Positions 45,286 to 54,349 of a stretch of 64,000 bases of DNA are shown one piece after another. Numbering within the stretch: the first letter of the stretch is position 1; each line of letters starts with the position of its first letter. Source of the stretch: an uncultured Pseudomonadota bacterium (lineage in GTDB: Bacteria; Pseudomonadota; Gammaproteobacteria; Burkholderiales; SG8-39); contig CAIKRR010000094.1 in the NCBI GenBank assembly GCA_903829815.1, positions 52,186-116,185 on the forward strand, given 5' to 3'. The position numbers and the translations under genes are program-made. The notes under the pieces are model-generated. The model had not been told where the DNA came from, searched no databases, and saw nothing but the letters and a program-made list of their open reading frames with translations.

Positions 45286-45651
45286 TCGAAACTCCTTGCA
45301 TTCAGTCTGCGCACAGGACAACGCAGGAGAGGCATGCAGGCCCTTGTCACGCCGAGAAGTCTCGGTGCCGAACACCCTGCACCCCCGACGACCGAGCTTA
45401 CCGCACACGATTGTCGATGCCATGTACAGGCTTGACCGCACTGACATGACGGGCTTGTTTAAGGGACACGGTGTGTGGGCAAGCGCACAGACCGACCGCG
45501 TTCGCAGCGCTACGTTCTGGGCTTCCCGCAAAACCTGCAGACATTCCGTCTCGCAGGGCACCGTGGGACCGGGGCGCGGCACCCAATCAACTGACAAAAA
45601 CCCTGTGAATACCCTGAAACCCAACCCCTTCAAAGAAAGGCAGGATCAAAG
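45286..45651. promoter_or_regulatory. divergent promoter region between the photolyase operon and the fasciclin gene
   Basis: This 366 bp stretch has no supported gene and separates two outward-facing units. It must hold both promoters. A TGTACA hexamer at 45423-45428 fits the half-site pattern (nTnTACAn) of CarH/LitR-type light regulators, but a single copy is weak evidence. Confidence 0.4.
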
Positions 45652-46110
45652 ATGAATGCGAAGAAACTTCTCATGGCAGCAGCCCTTTCAGGCGCAGCCG
45701 TTGCCGCACAGGCAAAAGACATTGTGGACACCGCCGTAGCCGCCGGCAACTTCAAGACGCTGGTCGTGGCGCTCAAGGCAGCCGATTTGGTGCCTACGCT
45801 CAAGGGCAAGGGGCCCTTCACGGTCTTTGCGCCCACCGATGAGGCGTTCGCGAAGATTCCCAAGGCCGACCTCGACGCCCTGCTCAAGGACAAGGCCAAG
45901 TTGAAGGCTGTGCTGACCTACCACGTGGTCTCGGGCAAGATCATGTCCACGGACCTGAAGGCCGGTGAGGTGAAGACCGTGCAAGGCAGCAACGTGATGA
46001 TCAGGACCATGGGCGGCGCGATGGTCAACGACGCCAAGGTGGTGGGCGCCGATGTGAGCGCCGACAATGGCGTGATCCACGCCATTGATACGGTGCTGAT
46101 GCCCAAATAA
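45652..46110 (+). CDS. secreted fasciclin-domain protein
   Basis: This 152 aa protein has a signal peptide ([17 protein letters not shown]) and one fasciclin (FAS1) domain: [64 protein letters not shown]1 proteins act in adhesion at the cell surface or in the periplasm. In several proteobacteria a fasciclin gene accompanies light-induced photolyase genes, as here. An AAAGGCAGG-type site precedes the ATG. Confidence 0.92.
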   Translation: MNAKKLLMAAALSGAAVAAQAKDIVDTAVAAGNFKTLVVALKAADLVPTLKGKGPFTVFAPTDEAFAKIPKADLDALLKDKAKLKAVLTYHVVSGKIMSTDLKAGEVKTVQGSNVMIRTMGGAMVNDAKVVGADVSADNGVIHAIDTVLMPK

Positions 46111-46119
46111 GTGTCATTC

Positions 46120-46149
46120 GATGGGCAGCGCGGCAACGCGCCGCCCATC
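46120..46149. terminator. hairpin between convergent genes
   Basis: GATGGGC...GCCCATC frames an inner GCGCG-GCAA-CGCGC stem, giving a strong 30 bp hairpin between the fasciclin stop and the ATPase stop. No long T-run follows, but the position between convergent genes fits a bidirectional terminator. Confidence 0.6.
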
Positions 46150-46157
46150 CTGGCGGC

Positions 46158-48803
46158 TCAATGTGGCTGACGCGCGCCTCGCCGTGCCCACTTGATGCCT
46201 TCGAACCATAGCGCGCTCAGCAGGCCCAGCGCGCAGGCTGCGGCCAGTTCGTGCGCCGGGAGTGGAGCGAAGCGCAGCACGCCCACGGCCCAAGGAAGGT
46301 AAAGCGCGGCCAGGAGCAGCACCAACGCCAGGCCGACGATCACCCAGAGCGTGGTGTTCGGTGTGCGCAGCGTCGCCCACAGCGATCGAGTGGCCGAGCG
46401 GTTGGAGAGGATGAGGGCCAGGTTGCCCACCACCAGCGTGGCGAAGGCGAAGGCGCGGGCTTCAGGCTCGGGAACACGCGGACTTGCCCAGGCGAATGCG
46501 GCCAGCACTGTGGCAAGCACCCCCATGCCCTGAAGCAGAGCCAGCCACAGCGTGGCGCCGCCAAACAGCGCCGCGTCGGCGTCGCGCGGCGGACGCTGCA
46601 TCACGTCGCTCTCGGCCGGTTCGTTCTCGAACGCAATCGAGCAGGCCGGGTCGATGATGAGTTCCAGAAAGGCAATGTGCATCGGGTACAGCAACGCAGG
46701 CCAGCCGAACAGCACCGGCAGCATCGCCATGCCCGCAATAGGAACATGCACCGCGAGGATGTAGGACATCGCCTTGCGCAAGTTGTCGAAGATACGGCGC
46801 CCCAGTCGCACCGCCGCCACGATGGCCGCGAAGTTGTCCTCGACCAGCACCAGCGAGGCCGACTCACGGGCCACGTCGGTACCGCGCCCCCCCATGGCAA
46901 CGCCCACGTGTGCCGCACGCAACGCAGGGGCGTCGTTCACGCCGTCACCGGTCATCGTGACGATGTCGCCCCGGGCCTTGAGCGCCTGCACGATGCGAAG
47001 CTTTTGCTCAGGGGCGATGCGCGCGCAGACGCTGACGGTGGCGATGCGCTCGCGCAGGGCCGCGTCGCTGAGCGTCGCGATCTCCTCGCCCGACAGAATG
47101 CCGCCATCGGATTCGGCCAGCCCGGCCTCGCGGGCAATGGCACGCGCCGTGGTGGGGTAGTCGCCGGTGATCATGACCACCCGGATGCCAGCCGCACGGC
47201 ACTCGGCCACGGCGGCGGGCACCTCTGGGCGCACCGGGTCCGCCAGTCCGATCAGCCCGATGAACTCGAAATCAAAATCATGTTCGTTCACCGGCCAGTC
47301 CTCGCCCGTGTATCCGCCGCGTGCCACCGCCAGCACGCGCAATCCGTCGTCAGCCAGTTGGTCGACCACGCTGCCGATGCGAACCCGCTGCGCATCGTCC
47401 AGGTGGCATAGATCCATCACCGCTTCCGGCGCGCCCTTGGCGGCGACCGTCCGGGCTCCATCACGAGCCGCCCACACGTGCGACATCGCGCGCAGTGCCG
47501 GGCTGAGCGCGTAGGTCTGCACCAGGCGCCAGTGGCGGTGCAGGTGCTCGGTGTTGGCCAGGAAGCGTTCGCCGAGTTCGTGGAAGGCCTTCTCCATCGG
47601 GTCGAAGGGATCGACCACGCTCGCCAGAATCGCCACTTCCACCAAAGCGTGAAAGGTCTCGGGCAGGTTCCCAGCGGTCACAGAATCCAGGGCGATGCTT
47701 TCCTTCAGGCCGACGCCACCAGCGGCGAGACGCGTCACCGTCATGCGGTTCTGGGTGAGCGTGCCGGTCTTGTCGCTGCACAGCACCGTGGTGGCACCCA
47801 GAGTCTCGATGGCGCTGATGCGGCGGGTCAGCACCCCTTCCCGGGACAGCCGGCGTGCCCCGAGGGCCGGGAACACGGTCAGCACCACGGGGTACTCCTC
47901 TGGCAGCATGGCCATGGCCAGGGCGATGCCGGCCAGCAGGGCCTGCAGCCAGTCGCCCTTCATCAGCCCGTGCACGAGCGCAAGGGCCAGGCTCAACGCC
48001 AGCGCCAGCAGGGCCAGGTTGCGAACCAGCCTGGCGGTCTGCTTCTGCAGCGGTGATCGTTCTTTCTCCACCTTGCCCAAGGCCGTGCCGATGCGTCCGA
48101 TCTCGCTCCGCTCACCGGTACCAGTTACCTGCGCGAGCGCGTGACCCTGCACGATCAGGGTACCGGCGTAGATCACTGGCTGGTCGTCACCGCCGGGCGC
48201 ATGGCGTGCGGTGTCGACAGGCTTCTGAGCGGCAACTCGTTCATCGGGGAGTGCCGAGCGCTTGCCGACAGACACCGCCTCACCCGTGAGCAACGACTCA
48301 TCCACCCGAAGGCCGTCGGCGGTCAAGAGCAAGGCATCGGCCGGAACGCGGTCGCCCTCGCTCAACTTGAACAGGTCGCCGCGCACCACATCGCGCCCGG
48401 CAATACGTTGGGGCAGGCCGTCCCGGATGACCAGCGCACGCGGACTGGTGAGATCACGCAAGGCTTCGATGGCGCGCTCGGTCTTGCCTTCCTGGTACAG
48501 GGTGAGCGCAACGGTAACGACCACGAAACCAAAGAGCGTCAATCCCTCCTGCAAGTCACCGAACAGGGTGTAGAGGGTTCCCGCGGCGAGGAGCAACAGA
48601 AACATCGGCTCACGCACGGTCTCCAAGGCGATCGACACCAAGGACCTCCGCTGCCCGCCGGGCAGCGCGTTAGGGCCGTCCGAAGCCAAGCGCCGGGCGG
48701 CCTCGGCGACGGACAGGCCCGCGTTGGCGTCCACCACAGGCGGGGGCACCTCGTCTTCGGGTCGTGTGCCTGGTTTGGCGAGATCAGATGGGTTCACAGC
48801 CAT
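46158..48803 (-). CDS. cation-translocating P-type ATPase (Ca2+-type)
   Basis: This 881 aa ATPase has an N-terminal cation-ATPase domain (LSVAEAARRLASDGPNALP), the actuator motif TGEAVSVGKR, the phosphorylation motif CSDKTGTLTQNRMTV, the hinge MTGDGVNDAPALRAAHVGVAMG and about ten membrane helices. The membrane segment MAMLPEEYPVV replaces the heavy-metal CPC, so it is a P2-like Ca2+/Mn2+ pump rather than a copper pump. I take the ATG at 48803 as start; the frame stays open upstream. Confidence 0.92.
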   Translation of the reverse strand: MAVNPSDLAKPGTRPEDEVPPPVVDANAGLSVAEAARRLASDGPNALPGGQRRSLVSIALETVREPMFLLLLAAGTLYTLFGDLQEGLTLFGFVVVTVALTLYQEGKTERAIEALRDLTSPRALVIRDGLPQRIAGRDVVRGDLFKLSEGDRVPADALLLTADGLRVDESLLTGEAVSVGKRSALPDERVAAQKPVDTARHAPGGDDQPVIYAGTLIVQGHALAQVTGTGERSEIGRIGTALGKVEKERSPLQKQTARLVRNLALLALALSLALALVHGLMKGDWLQALLAGIALAMAMLPEEYPVVLTVFPALGARRLSREGVLTRRISAIETLGATTVLCSDKTGTLTQNRMTVTRLAAGGVGLKESIALDSVTAGNLPETFHALVEVAILASVVDPFDPMEKAFHELGERFLANTEHLHRHWRLVQTYALSPALRAMSHVWAARDGARTVAAKGAPEAVMDLCHLDDAQRVRIGSVVDQLADDGLRVLAVARGGYTGEDWPVNEHDFDFEFIGLIGLADPVRPEVPAAVAECRAAGIRVVMITGDYPTTARAIAREAGLAESDGGILSGEEIATLSDAALRERIATVSVCARIAPEQKLRIVQALKARGDIVTMTGDGVNDAPALRAAHVGVAMGGRGTDVARESASLVLVEDNFAAIVAAVRLGRRIFDNLRKAMSYILAVHVPIAGMAMLPVLFGWPALLYPMHIAFLELIIDPACSIAFENEPAESDVMQRPPRDADAALFGGATLWLALLQGMGVLATVLAAFAWASPRVPEPEARAFAFATLVVGNLALILSNRSATRSLWATLRTPNTTLWVIVGLALVLLLAALYLPWAVGVLRFAPLPAHELAAACALGLLSALWFEGIKWARRGARQPH

Positions 48804-48897
48804 GGTCAGGCCAGATCGACGGCCTGCTCCTTGCGAGCGACCGTACTGGCGATATCGTCGCAAGTCTGTGCGGTTGCGAACCAAAGACTCGGAGCGA

Positions 48898-50832
48898 TCA
48901 GATCATGTGCACGCCGCCGGCAAAGTCGACAGTCCGCTGGGCCAAGACGCCCTGGCAGGTCATTGCCAGGCAATCAAGACACGGCTTCGGCACAATTCTG
49001 GAAACAAAAAACCGGCCTGTAAGGTTCAAAACGCAACGGTTTGCGACATCCATTTGCTCAAGCTGCTGGAAGATCTTGTTCGCCTGCCGATCCAGCGCCT
49101 GGACGACCGGAATCTTGTCACCCGTGTGATGACTGAAGATGGCGGATTTCTGGCGACTCCCCTTGTCATTGATGTAGGCGGTGCAGGTCATCTCAACCAC
49201 CTTGGCAGCGACTTTGAGTTCTTTTATCCATTCACCTGTGCCCAGGTGCTTGCAGCACGTTTGCTCCCATTCATGCAGTGCGGCATCAATCTTCATCAAG
49301 AAGTCATTTGTTTCCCGACGGCCACCTAGAAATCCTGACGGTTTGGTGGCAAGGACGAAACTTGCCTTGGACATGCCACTTGTGCGGATCAAATTATTCA
49401 CTGCCTGGTTGCTTGCCATCGCCGCCATGTTTCTTTTCGTCACAGCCAGCTGCGCATTCCTGCCTAACAGCTTCAACCTGGTATCGATCTGGAGCCTGAC
49501 ATCACGCTCATGGACCGCCTTTCGCGCATTTTCCTTGAATTTCTCCATCGCCACGACAAACGCGTTGGGCAGCGGCGCGTTTACCCGGCCGGGAGTTCCA
49601 ACCAACCAGCCCGCGTCGCCTTCGTTTGCCCATGCTGGCGTGAATTCTCTTTGCTCATCACCGGCTGAAACTCGAGTGGGTTGTTGCGACTCTGTCGTTC
49701 GGTCCCGCTTTGACTGCAACCAGGCACCCTCAGCGCCCCAGGGACTGATCAGGTGATCCACTGCGGCACTATGATCGAAGGAGTCGGTCTTGATCGACTG
49801 GATGAGCTGGTCATATTTGTCCCGATTGGTCTCGCCGACCCTGATCATGGAATTGTTCCAAAATCGGGTGGTCGTTTCGACCGTCATGGTGTCTGCTGAA
49901 AGACTGACGTTGCCCCGCGTCTGCAGTATCGGGGTAATCTGCTGCACAACGATGAAATTCAACCTCTGGAAAGCAGCCTCCTGTGCCTGCACTTGAGCGC
50001 CCTGCTCTTGAAGCACCTCCTTGGTTGTTTGTTGCCTCATCCCGAACATGTCAAAATAATACTTGGCTTTCTGTTTTGGAACAGCGCCCACAACGGGGGC
50101 GGCAAGGTCCAGATTGCCAGTGACACCAGCCAAAATTTCCGACTGCGCAGATGAATTCCTGCCGGCCGCGGCATCCACCCCCCTTTGATTGCTTGCCCGT
50201 GCTTCACTCCCTGCGGTATAGGCCTCATAGGCGCCTTTCCCGAGGGTTGCAAGCATTGAGCCGGTCTGGTAAATCGCCTGACCTACCACGATAACGCTCT
50301 TTGCATTCTGGTGAGCAGCATTGATAGCTACTATGAGCGAAGGCGCAGCTGCACCCCCTGACATCACGGTGGCGCCGATGGCGGCTGCCACCTTCGCAAC
50401 GGCGATGGTGGCCATCATGGCATGGTAGGTTTCCGAATAACTGGGCTCCCAGACAAACGCATAAATGTGCTGCTCGACATAGAGCCTGTAGTTTGAGTGA
50501 TTGACAGACTGCGCTGACGCTTCCCCTGCGGGCGGCGTAAAACTGTAGAAGGGAATGGAGGAACCTTCCCCACGAATTGATGGATGTGCAGCATCCACCA
50601 GGTAGCCAAACTTGGCAATCAGGGCGATACTGCTCAAGCTTTTCCCGCTATCGACCTTGTCCTTCAGACTCAGGATGTCACGCCATATCTTCGGGTAGTT
50701 GGTTGTGGCAGTGACGACGGCCCTGGCCGACTCGACAAACGAGGCGCTTTTTTGAAACGCGCGCATCCCCTGCTTTTTCAAGAGCAAGCCCAAACGCCCG
50801 CATGCGCATCGTTGCAACAGGATGGGCAACAC
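48898..50832 (-). CDS. hypothetical 644-residue protein, lower-GC
   Basis: I do not recognise this protein of about 644 aa. It has an N-terminal helical region (SFVESARAVVTATT), a moderately hydrophobic stretch near 140-205 (MMATIAVAKVAAAIGATVMSGG...), a long helical middle with Gln/Lys-rich segments and a Cys-rich C-terminal region. Its base composition is visibly less GC-rich than the flanking ATPase gene, suggesting transfer. The start is uncertain: GTG 50832 or ATG 50766. It is divergent from the FkbM-like gene by 56 bp. Toxin or effector is possible but unproven. Confidence 0.6.
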   Translation of the reverse strand: MLPILLQRCACGRLGLLLKKQGMRAFQKSASFVESARAVVTATTNYPKIWRDILSLKDKVDSGKSLSSIALIAKFGYLVDAAHPSIRGEGSSIPFYSFTPPAGEASAQSVNHSNYRLYVEQHIYAFVWEPSYSETYHAMMATIAVAKVAAAIGATVMSGGAAAPSLIVAINAAHQNAKSVIVVGQAIYQTGSMLATLGKGAYEAYTAGSEARASNQRGVDAAAGRNSSAQSEILAGVTGNLDLAAPVVGAVPKQKAKYYFDMFGMRQQTTKEVLQEQGAQVQAQEAAFQRLNFIVVQQITPILQTRGNVSLSADTMTVETTTRFWNNSMIRVGETNRDKYDQLIQSIKTDSFDHSAAVDHLISPWGAEGAWLQSKRDRTTESQQPTRVSAGDEQREFTPAWANEGDAGWLVGTPGRVNAPLPNAFVVAMEKFKENARKAVHERDVRLQIDTRLKLLGRNAQLAVTKRNMAAMASNQAVNNLIRTSGMSKASFVLATKPSGFLGGRRETNDFLMKIDAALHEWEQTCCKHLGTGEWIKELKVAAKVVEMTCTAYINDKGSRQKSAIFSHHTGDKIPVVQALDRQANKIFQQLEQMDVANRCVLNLTGRFFVSRIVPKPCLDCLAMTCQGVLAQRTVDFAGGVHMI

Positions 50833-50888
50833 GCCCTACTGGTCGCTGCACCACAGCGTGACGTCATGAAGACACACTGGTCACAAAC

Positions 50889-51731
50889 ATGCCAACCGCA
50901 CCGCCTCATGTACTGAAAATGGTCCGCTTTTTTTCCATTGACAGTCCTCTCCTGCAACATAGCCGCAACGTCGAATCGCAGAACGGCGAGGATGGAATCA
51001 TTGAATATATATTTGGCGTTCTTCCACCCGCCGAGCGCCGCTACTGCGTCGAGTTTGGTGCCTGGGATGGCAAATACCTGTCAAACTGCTTCAATCTGGT
51101 GCGCAACCGAGGTTGGTCGGGGCTTTTCATCGAATCCGATGATGAAAAATTCCAGAAGCTCGTGGCCAACCACGGGCAGTCAGCCAATGTGAAGTGCCGG
51201 AAAGGATTCGTGGAGTTCGATGGCAACAATCGGCTCGACAATTTCATCGAGGAAGCGCGGTTCCCCATCGACTTTGATCTTCTGTCGATAGACATCGATG
51301 GCGCCGACTATTTCGTCTGGGAAAGCGTTGAACGCTTCAAGCCACGTGTGGTGGTCATCGAGTTCAATCCAAGCATCCCTAATGACGTGATCTTTGTTCA
51401 ATCCAGGGACATGACAATCAACCAGGGTGCTTCCTTGCTGGCTCTGGTTATTCTCGGCAAGCAGAAGGGCTATGAGCTTGTCTGTGTCACGATGTGCAAT
51501 GCCATATTTGTCCTGAACGATCTTTATCCTCTTTTCGGACTCAAATCCAACCACGTGACGAGCCTGTATGCCCCCGTCTGCGACGGCCGCATCTTCCACG
51601 GCTTTGACTCATACATCCATGTGACTGGCATGCCGCGGCTGCTGTGGACCAACAAGACAATAGATCCGGAGGACCTCCAGGTGCTGCCGGCGTCACTCCG
51701 TACATTTGCGGGTGCGCAGTCGAGGGGATGA
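50889..51731 (+). CDS. FkbM-like methyltransferase family protein
   Basis: This 280 aa protein shows the FkbM-type SAM fold: NGEDGIIEYIFGVL, RYCVEFGAWDGKYLSNCFNL (motif I), GLFIESDDEKFQKL and FDLLSIDIDGADYFVWESV, with VVVIEFNPSIP. Such proteins methylate sugars or peptides in surface-polymer loci. An in-frame ATG at 50919 is an alternative start. Like its divergent neighbour it is of lower GC. Confidence 0.75.
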   Translation: MPTAPPHVLKMVRFFSIDSPLLQHSRNVESQNGEDGIIEYIFGVLPPAERRYCVEFGAWDGKYLSNCFNLVRNRGWSGLFIESDDEKFQKLVANHGQSANVKCRKGFVEFDGNNRLDNFIEEARFPIDFDLLSIDIDGADYFVWESVERFKPRVVVIEFNPSIPNDVIFVQSRDMTINQGASLLALVILGKQKGYELVCVTMCNAIFVLNDLYPLFGLKSNHVTSLYAPVCDGRIFHGFDSYIHVTGMPRLLWTNKTIDPEDLQVLPASLRTFAGAQSRG

Positions 51732-51737
51732 CCTTGC

Positions 51738-51890
51738 GTGGAGTTCCTGGCGCGCCGCGGCCGCGCCATCCTGGGCGACGATATGGGCCTGGGCAAGACC
51801 CGCCAGGCCATCATCGCCATGAAGGAAGCCGCCCGCGCGACCGGCCAGGAAGGTGTCCGGCTCGACATGATTGGCGAGAGTGAGGAGTTG
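51738..51890 (+). pseudogene. fragment of an SNF2-type helicase
   Basis: Starting with GTG, the frame reads VEFLARRGRAILGDDMGLGKTRQAIIAMKEAA, a clear SNF2-family Walker A block (D-D-M-G-L-G-K-T). After about 50 residues the frame loses similarity and runs over the next gene. Only this fragment of a protein normally over 500 aa is left, so it marks a deletion at the edge of the accessory region. Confidence 0.6.
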
Positions 51891-51895
51891 ATTGC

Positions 51896-52285
51896 ATGGG
51901 CAAGAAGACGTTTCCCCCGACGCTGCGCACGGATGACTTTCCGAGCATTGGGCAATCCCGAGGCGGCTACACCCTGGTGTGTCACGGCGATGCTGGTCCA
52001 CTCCTGCTGTGGGATGACGGCAGCGTCTACGCAATCGTGACTCGGAGCGGCGTGCCTATCCCGACCGACGTCCGCTCGCAATTCCTGCTGGACGACACCG
52101 AGCTCGGGCGCGAACTGGATGTGGCACTGCCTTACGAGATGGCCGATCCCTCGAAGGCTCGGCTCGACGTCTGCATCGGTACCGATGACTTTCACACCAG
52201 CGAGGGATTGGCAGCGGCCTTCTGGGCGATGAACCGCGCACAATGGGCAAACGCCCTGTTGGCGTCGCTCGGAGTGCAGGCATGA
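51896..52285 (+). CDS. hypothetical protein, first gene of a three-gene orphan operon
   Basis: This 129 aa protein has no recognised domain. It has an alternating strand pattern (GYTLVCHGDAGPLLLWDDGSVYAIV) and an acidic C-terminal half with KARLDVCIGTDDFHTSEGLAAAFWAMN. There is no signal peptide. Its stop overlaps the next start (ATGA), so the three genes are translated together. The function is unknown. Confidence 0.6.
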   Translation: MGKKTFPPTLRTDDFPSIGQSRGGYTLVCHGDAGPLLLWDDGSVYAIVTRSGVPIPTDVRSQFLLDDTELGRELDVALPYEMADPSKARLDVCIGTDDFHTSEGLAAAFWAMNRAQWANALLASLGVQA

Positions 52286-52782
52286 CGGCGCAGATCGCTG
52301 AAAAGCTCCGCCACGAGGGTAAGGATGTGGCCATGTGCACCAACCCCCTCAGCGACTACTTCGCCATGGGCGGGATCAACCCGCGCTTCGAATCGAATTG
52401 CACGGCGCTCTGGCGCGGCTACGTTGGGCGATGGGAAATCATCGATGGCAGGCTCTATCTGCTCGAGCTGCACGGCACCCTGGAGAGCGGCGACGAAGCA
52501 TCGGTTGCCACCATCTTTCCGAACTTTCCTGACAGGGTTTTCGCCCACTGGTACTCCGGCACGATCCGCATCCCGCAGGGCAAGCAGCTCGAGTACGTTC
52601 ACATGGGCTACGGCAGCACCTTCGAGCGAGACCTGCTCCTAGACCTGGAGCGTGGCGTCGTCAAGACCACCCGGGTACGCCACAACGGGACGGCAGCGTC
52701 TGAAAGCGCACCTGAAGGCTACGAAGTCGGGGCCATGACCGTGCTTCCTCGGGTCAAGACGGACGACGGGGAGGCCGCGTGA
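52282..52782 (+). CDS. conserved hypothetical protein, second gene of the orphan operon
   Basis: This 166 aa protein contains CTNPLSDYFAMGG, CTALWRGYVGRWEIIDGRLYLLELHGTL and FAHWYSGTIRIPQGKQLEYVHMGYGSTFERDL. I have met this pattern in proteins of plasmids and integrative elements, never with a stated function. It is soluble by sequence. It overlaps the previous gene by 4 bp and the next by 4 bp (GTGA). Confidence 0.65.
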   Translation: MTAQIAEKLRHEGKDVAMCTNPLSDYFAMGGINPRFESNCTALWRGYVGRWEIIDGRLYLLELHGTLESGDEASVATIFPNFPDRVFAHWYSGTIRIPQGKQLEYVHMGYGSTFERDLLLDLERGVVKTTRVRHNGTAASESAPEGYEVGAMTVLPRVKTDDGEAA

Positions 52783-53345
52783 TCTACCTCTACTGGTACC
52801 TCGGGGTCGGCGCTGCGGTGCTTGCCATCGTCTTTGGCGCGCACCGACTGACGAAAGCGCATGAGTCGGAGTCGGTTCGAAAACTCCTCGATGCGGTGAA
52901 CCCCGAGCGCGAGAAGCTTTCGTACCGAATTCTGAACAACTGCGTGGCGCCGGCGCTTGCTGCCGTGGCCATCGTCGTCGTCTGGCCCGTTGTCATCTGC
53001 ATGAAGGGCAAGGAAGTCTTCTCGAAGAAGGGATCGTCTGCCGTGCAGGAGGAACGCGAGTTCGCAGTCGAGCGCGCTCACCTGCATGAACCACTGACAG
53101 TCGCGCAGATCGAGGCACGAGAAGTGGTGGAAGACCCCTTGGGTGCCGTTCCGACCTTGCCCTTCGGCCACCTGAATGCAGCCTGGAAGACCTTCGTCGA
53201 TGGTGTCGCAGGTGATGAGGAGCTCTGGTCATTCACGGCGCCCTGGCAGACAACGTGGGGCCGCAAGGAAATCAGAACCGGATACGTAGTCGTGCGTGGT
53301 GGCAGCCCGGCCAAGCACTTTCTGACCATGTGCATGGCCGGGTAG
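52779..53345 (+). CDS. hypothetical two-helix membrane protein, third gene of the orphan operon
   Basis: This 188 aa protein has a hydrophobic N-terminal segment (YWYLGVGAAVLAIVFGA) and a second helix near 53-74 (VAPALAAVAIVVVWPVVI), then a soluble C-terminal domain with FTAPWQTTWGRKEIRTGYVVVRGG. The start is GTG overlapping the previous stop. With its two partners it would form a membrane-anchored complex of unknown use, possibly an immunity or sensing module. Confidence 0.6.
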   Translation: MIYLYWYLGVGAAVLAIVFGAHRLTKAHESESVRKLLDAVNPEREKLSYRILNNCVAPALAAVAIVVVWPVVICMKGKEVFSKKGSSAVQEEREFAVERAHLHEPLTVAQIEAREVVEDPLGAVPTLPFGHLNAAWKTFVDGVAGDEELWSFTAPWQTTWGRKEIRTGYVVVRGGSPAKHFLTMCMAG

Positions 53346-53454
53346 GCGAACACGCGCTTGACGATCTCGCGGGCGATGACGGCCGTGGCCGGCGCACCGC
53401 GCCCCTTGAATCGGCAGGGAGATCCCGCCGCGAACGCTGACGTGAGTTCGGCGC

Positions 53455-53681
53455 TCAGGGGAGCAACGCCGCCACCCCAGCCAGACAGCAGACACTGGCC
53501 ACCGTCGTCAGCCACCACCGCATGGGCAACCATGCCTGCACCCGGTAGCGCGGGTACAGCACGCGATCAGCCGCAAGGCAGGCCCAGAGCAGCGCGGCAA
53601 TGAGCGTCAGCCCCAGCGCTTCCCCAGCAACAACGCCACCCAACTGAGCAGGCTACCGCAGCAACGTGGGTCACTCTTCAT
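53455..53681 (-). pseudogene. frameshifted small membrane protein next to a DCC gene
   Basis: An ATG at 53681 with AAGGAG before it opens MKSDPRCCGSLLSWVALLLGK, which stops at 53607. A second frame continues as EALGLTLIAALLWACLAADRVLY and CCLAGVAALLP, ending at 53455. Read together they give a two-helix protein of about 75 residues. A single-base indel near 53615-53640 (real or a sequencing error) explains the break. It lies 25 bp after the DCC gene, so it was its operon partner. Confidence 0.6.
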
Positions 53682-53706
53682 GGGGAAACTCCTTGATATT
53701 GCCAGA

Positions 53707-54129
53707 TCAGACGGGCCTCGACCGCTCGAAGCGAAGCGCCCAGCGCTGCAACAGCGGTCGGATGCGCAGGAAAAAGCGGTACGCACGCTCCATGACCCAA
53801 GGTGCGCCAGGCACACGGCCCATCAGTGCCAGCCAACGCCAGCCGGGCAACGCCGCCCAGAGAGCGAGGAAAGCAAGCGCGCCGCTCAGTACTTCCCCAT
53901 TCTGGGCCACCACATGAAAACGCGCCAGGAGTTGCTCGCGTGTTGTCTGAGGCGGCAGAGGCGATGCTGTGTCGTTGACATCGACAAAACAGATGGACGA
54001 ATCGGATTGCAGCGGCGCCAGCCCGCGATAGAGGGCGATCTCGCGCCTGCATAACGGACATGCACCGTCGTACAGAACGGTCAATGCCGAGCCGTGGTCG
54101 GCGGTTTGGTTCTCGGATTGCTCCATCAT
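53707..54129 (-). CDS. DCC family thiol-disulfide oxidoreductase
   Basis: This 140 aa DUF393/DCC protein has the motif YDGACPLCRREIALYRG, with the Cys pair CPLC, followed by GALAFLALWAALPGWRWLALMGRVPG. DCC proteins are thioredoxin-like and probably act in thiol redox reactions. I take the ATG at 54129 (MMEQSEN). Its start lies just left of the first EWE repeat copy. Confidence 0.85.
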   Translation of the reverse strand: MMEQSENQTADHGSALTVLYDGACPLCRREIALYRGLAPLQSDSSICFVDVNDTASPLPPQTTREQLLARFHVVAQNGEVLSGALAFLALWAALPGWRWLALMGRVPGAPWVMERAYRFFLRIRPLLQRWALRFERSRPV

Positions 54130-54173
54130 ACGCGATGCTCTTTGAAAGCCAACCGCTCGGTGGCCGAATTCAC

Positions 54174-54349
54174 CTACTCCCACTCGATCGTCAACGAGCC
54201 TTCCAACCTGTTGATTCGTAGGGGACTCGCCGGTGCTTCGAAGACCTTTACCGTCAGTTCTACCGTCAACCTGTCAGGCACCAGCATTGGCGCGGGTTTC
54301 CGGGCGGTTCCGAGAAAACTCACCTTTCGAGATCAATCGAGGTCTATCG
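54174..54349 (-). repeat. EWE repeat, copy 1 (3' of HigBA-1)
   Basis: Copy 1 of a degenerate repeat shared by three toxin-antitoxin loci. On the minus strand it ends in codons for T-I-E-W-E-stop (54174) and opens with a block containing GATCAATCGAGGTCTATCG (54331-54349). The middle shares CCAGCATTGGCGCGGGTTTC (54281-54300) with copy 3. Distance from the stop codon to the TTTCGAG block is 151 bp, exactly as in copy 3. An open frame of 49 codons (GTG at 54323) exists, but a TGA in the upstream consensus suggests decay. Confidence 0.6.

Noticed and set aside
43558..45435. Open frame of 625 codons antisense to the Fe-S photolyase
   Set aside because: The photolyase on the opposite strand has all four Fe-S cysteines and FAD motifs. 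The antisense frame has no recognisable motif.
46120..46149. A classical rho-independent terminator
   Set aside because: The hairpin is strong but no T-run follows on either side, so I call it only a probable bidirectional terminator.
53346..53454. Leftward peptide SAFAAGSPCRFKGRGAPATAVIAREIVKRVFAYPA
   Set aside because: It looks protein-like but could not be tied to any family or start. It may be a relic.
54174..54323. A 49-codon gene as the meaning of EWE repeat copy 1
   Set aside because: The three copies keep different frames and stops upstream of the EWE end, so I list them as repeats rather than genes.
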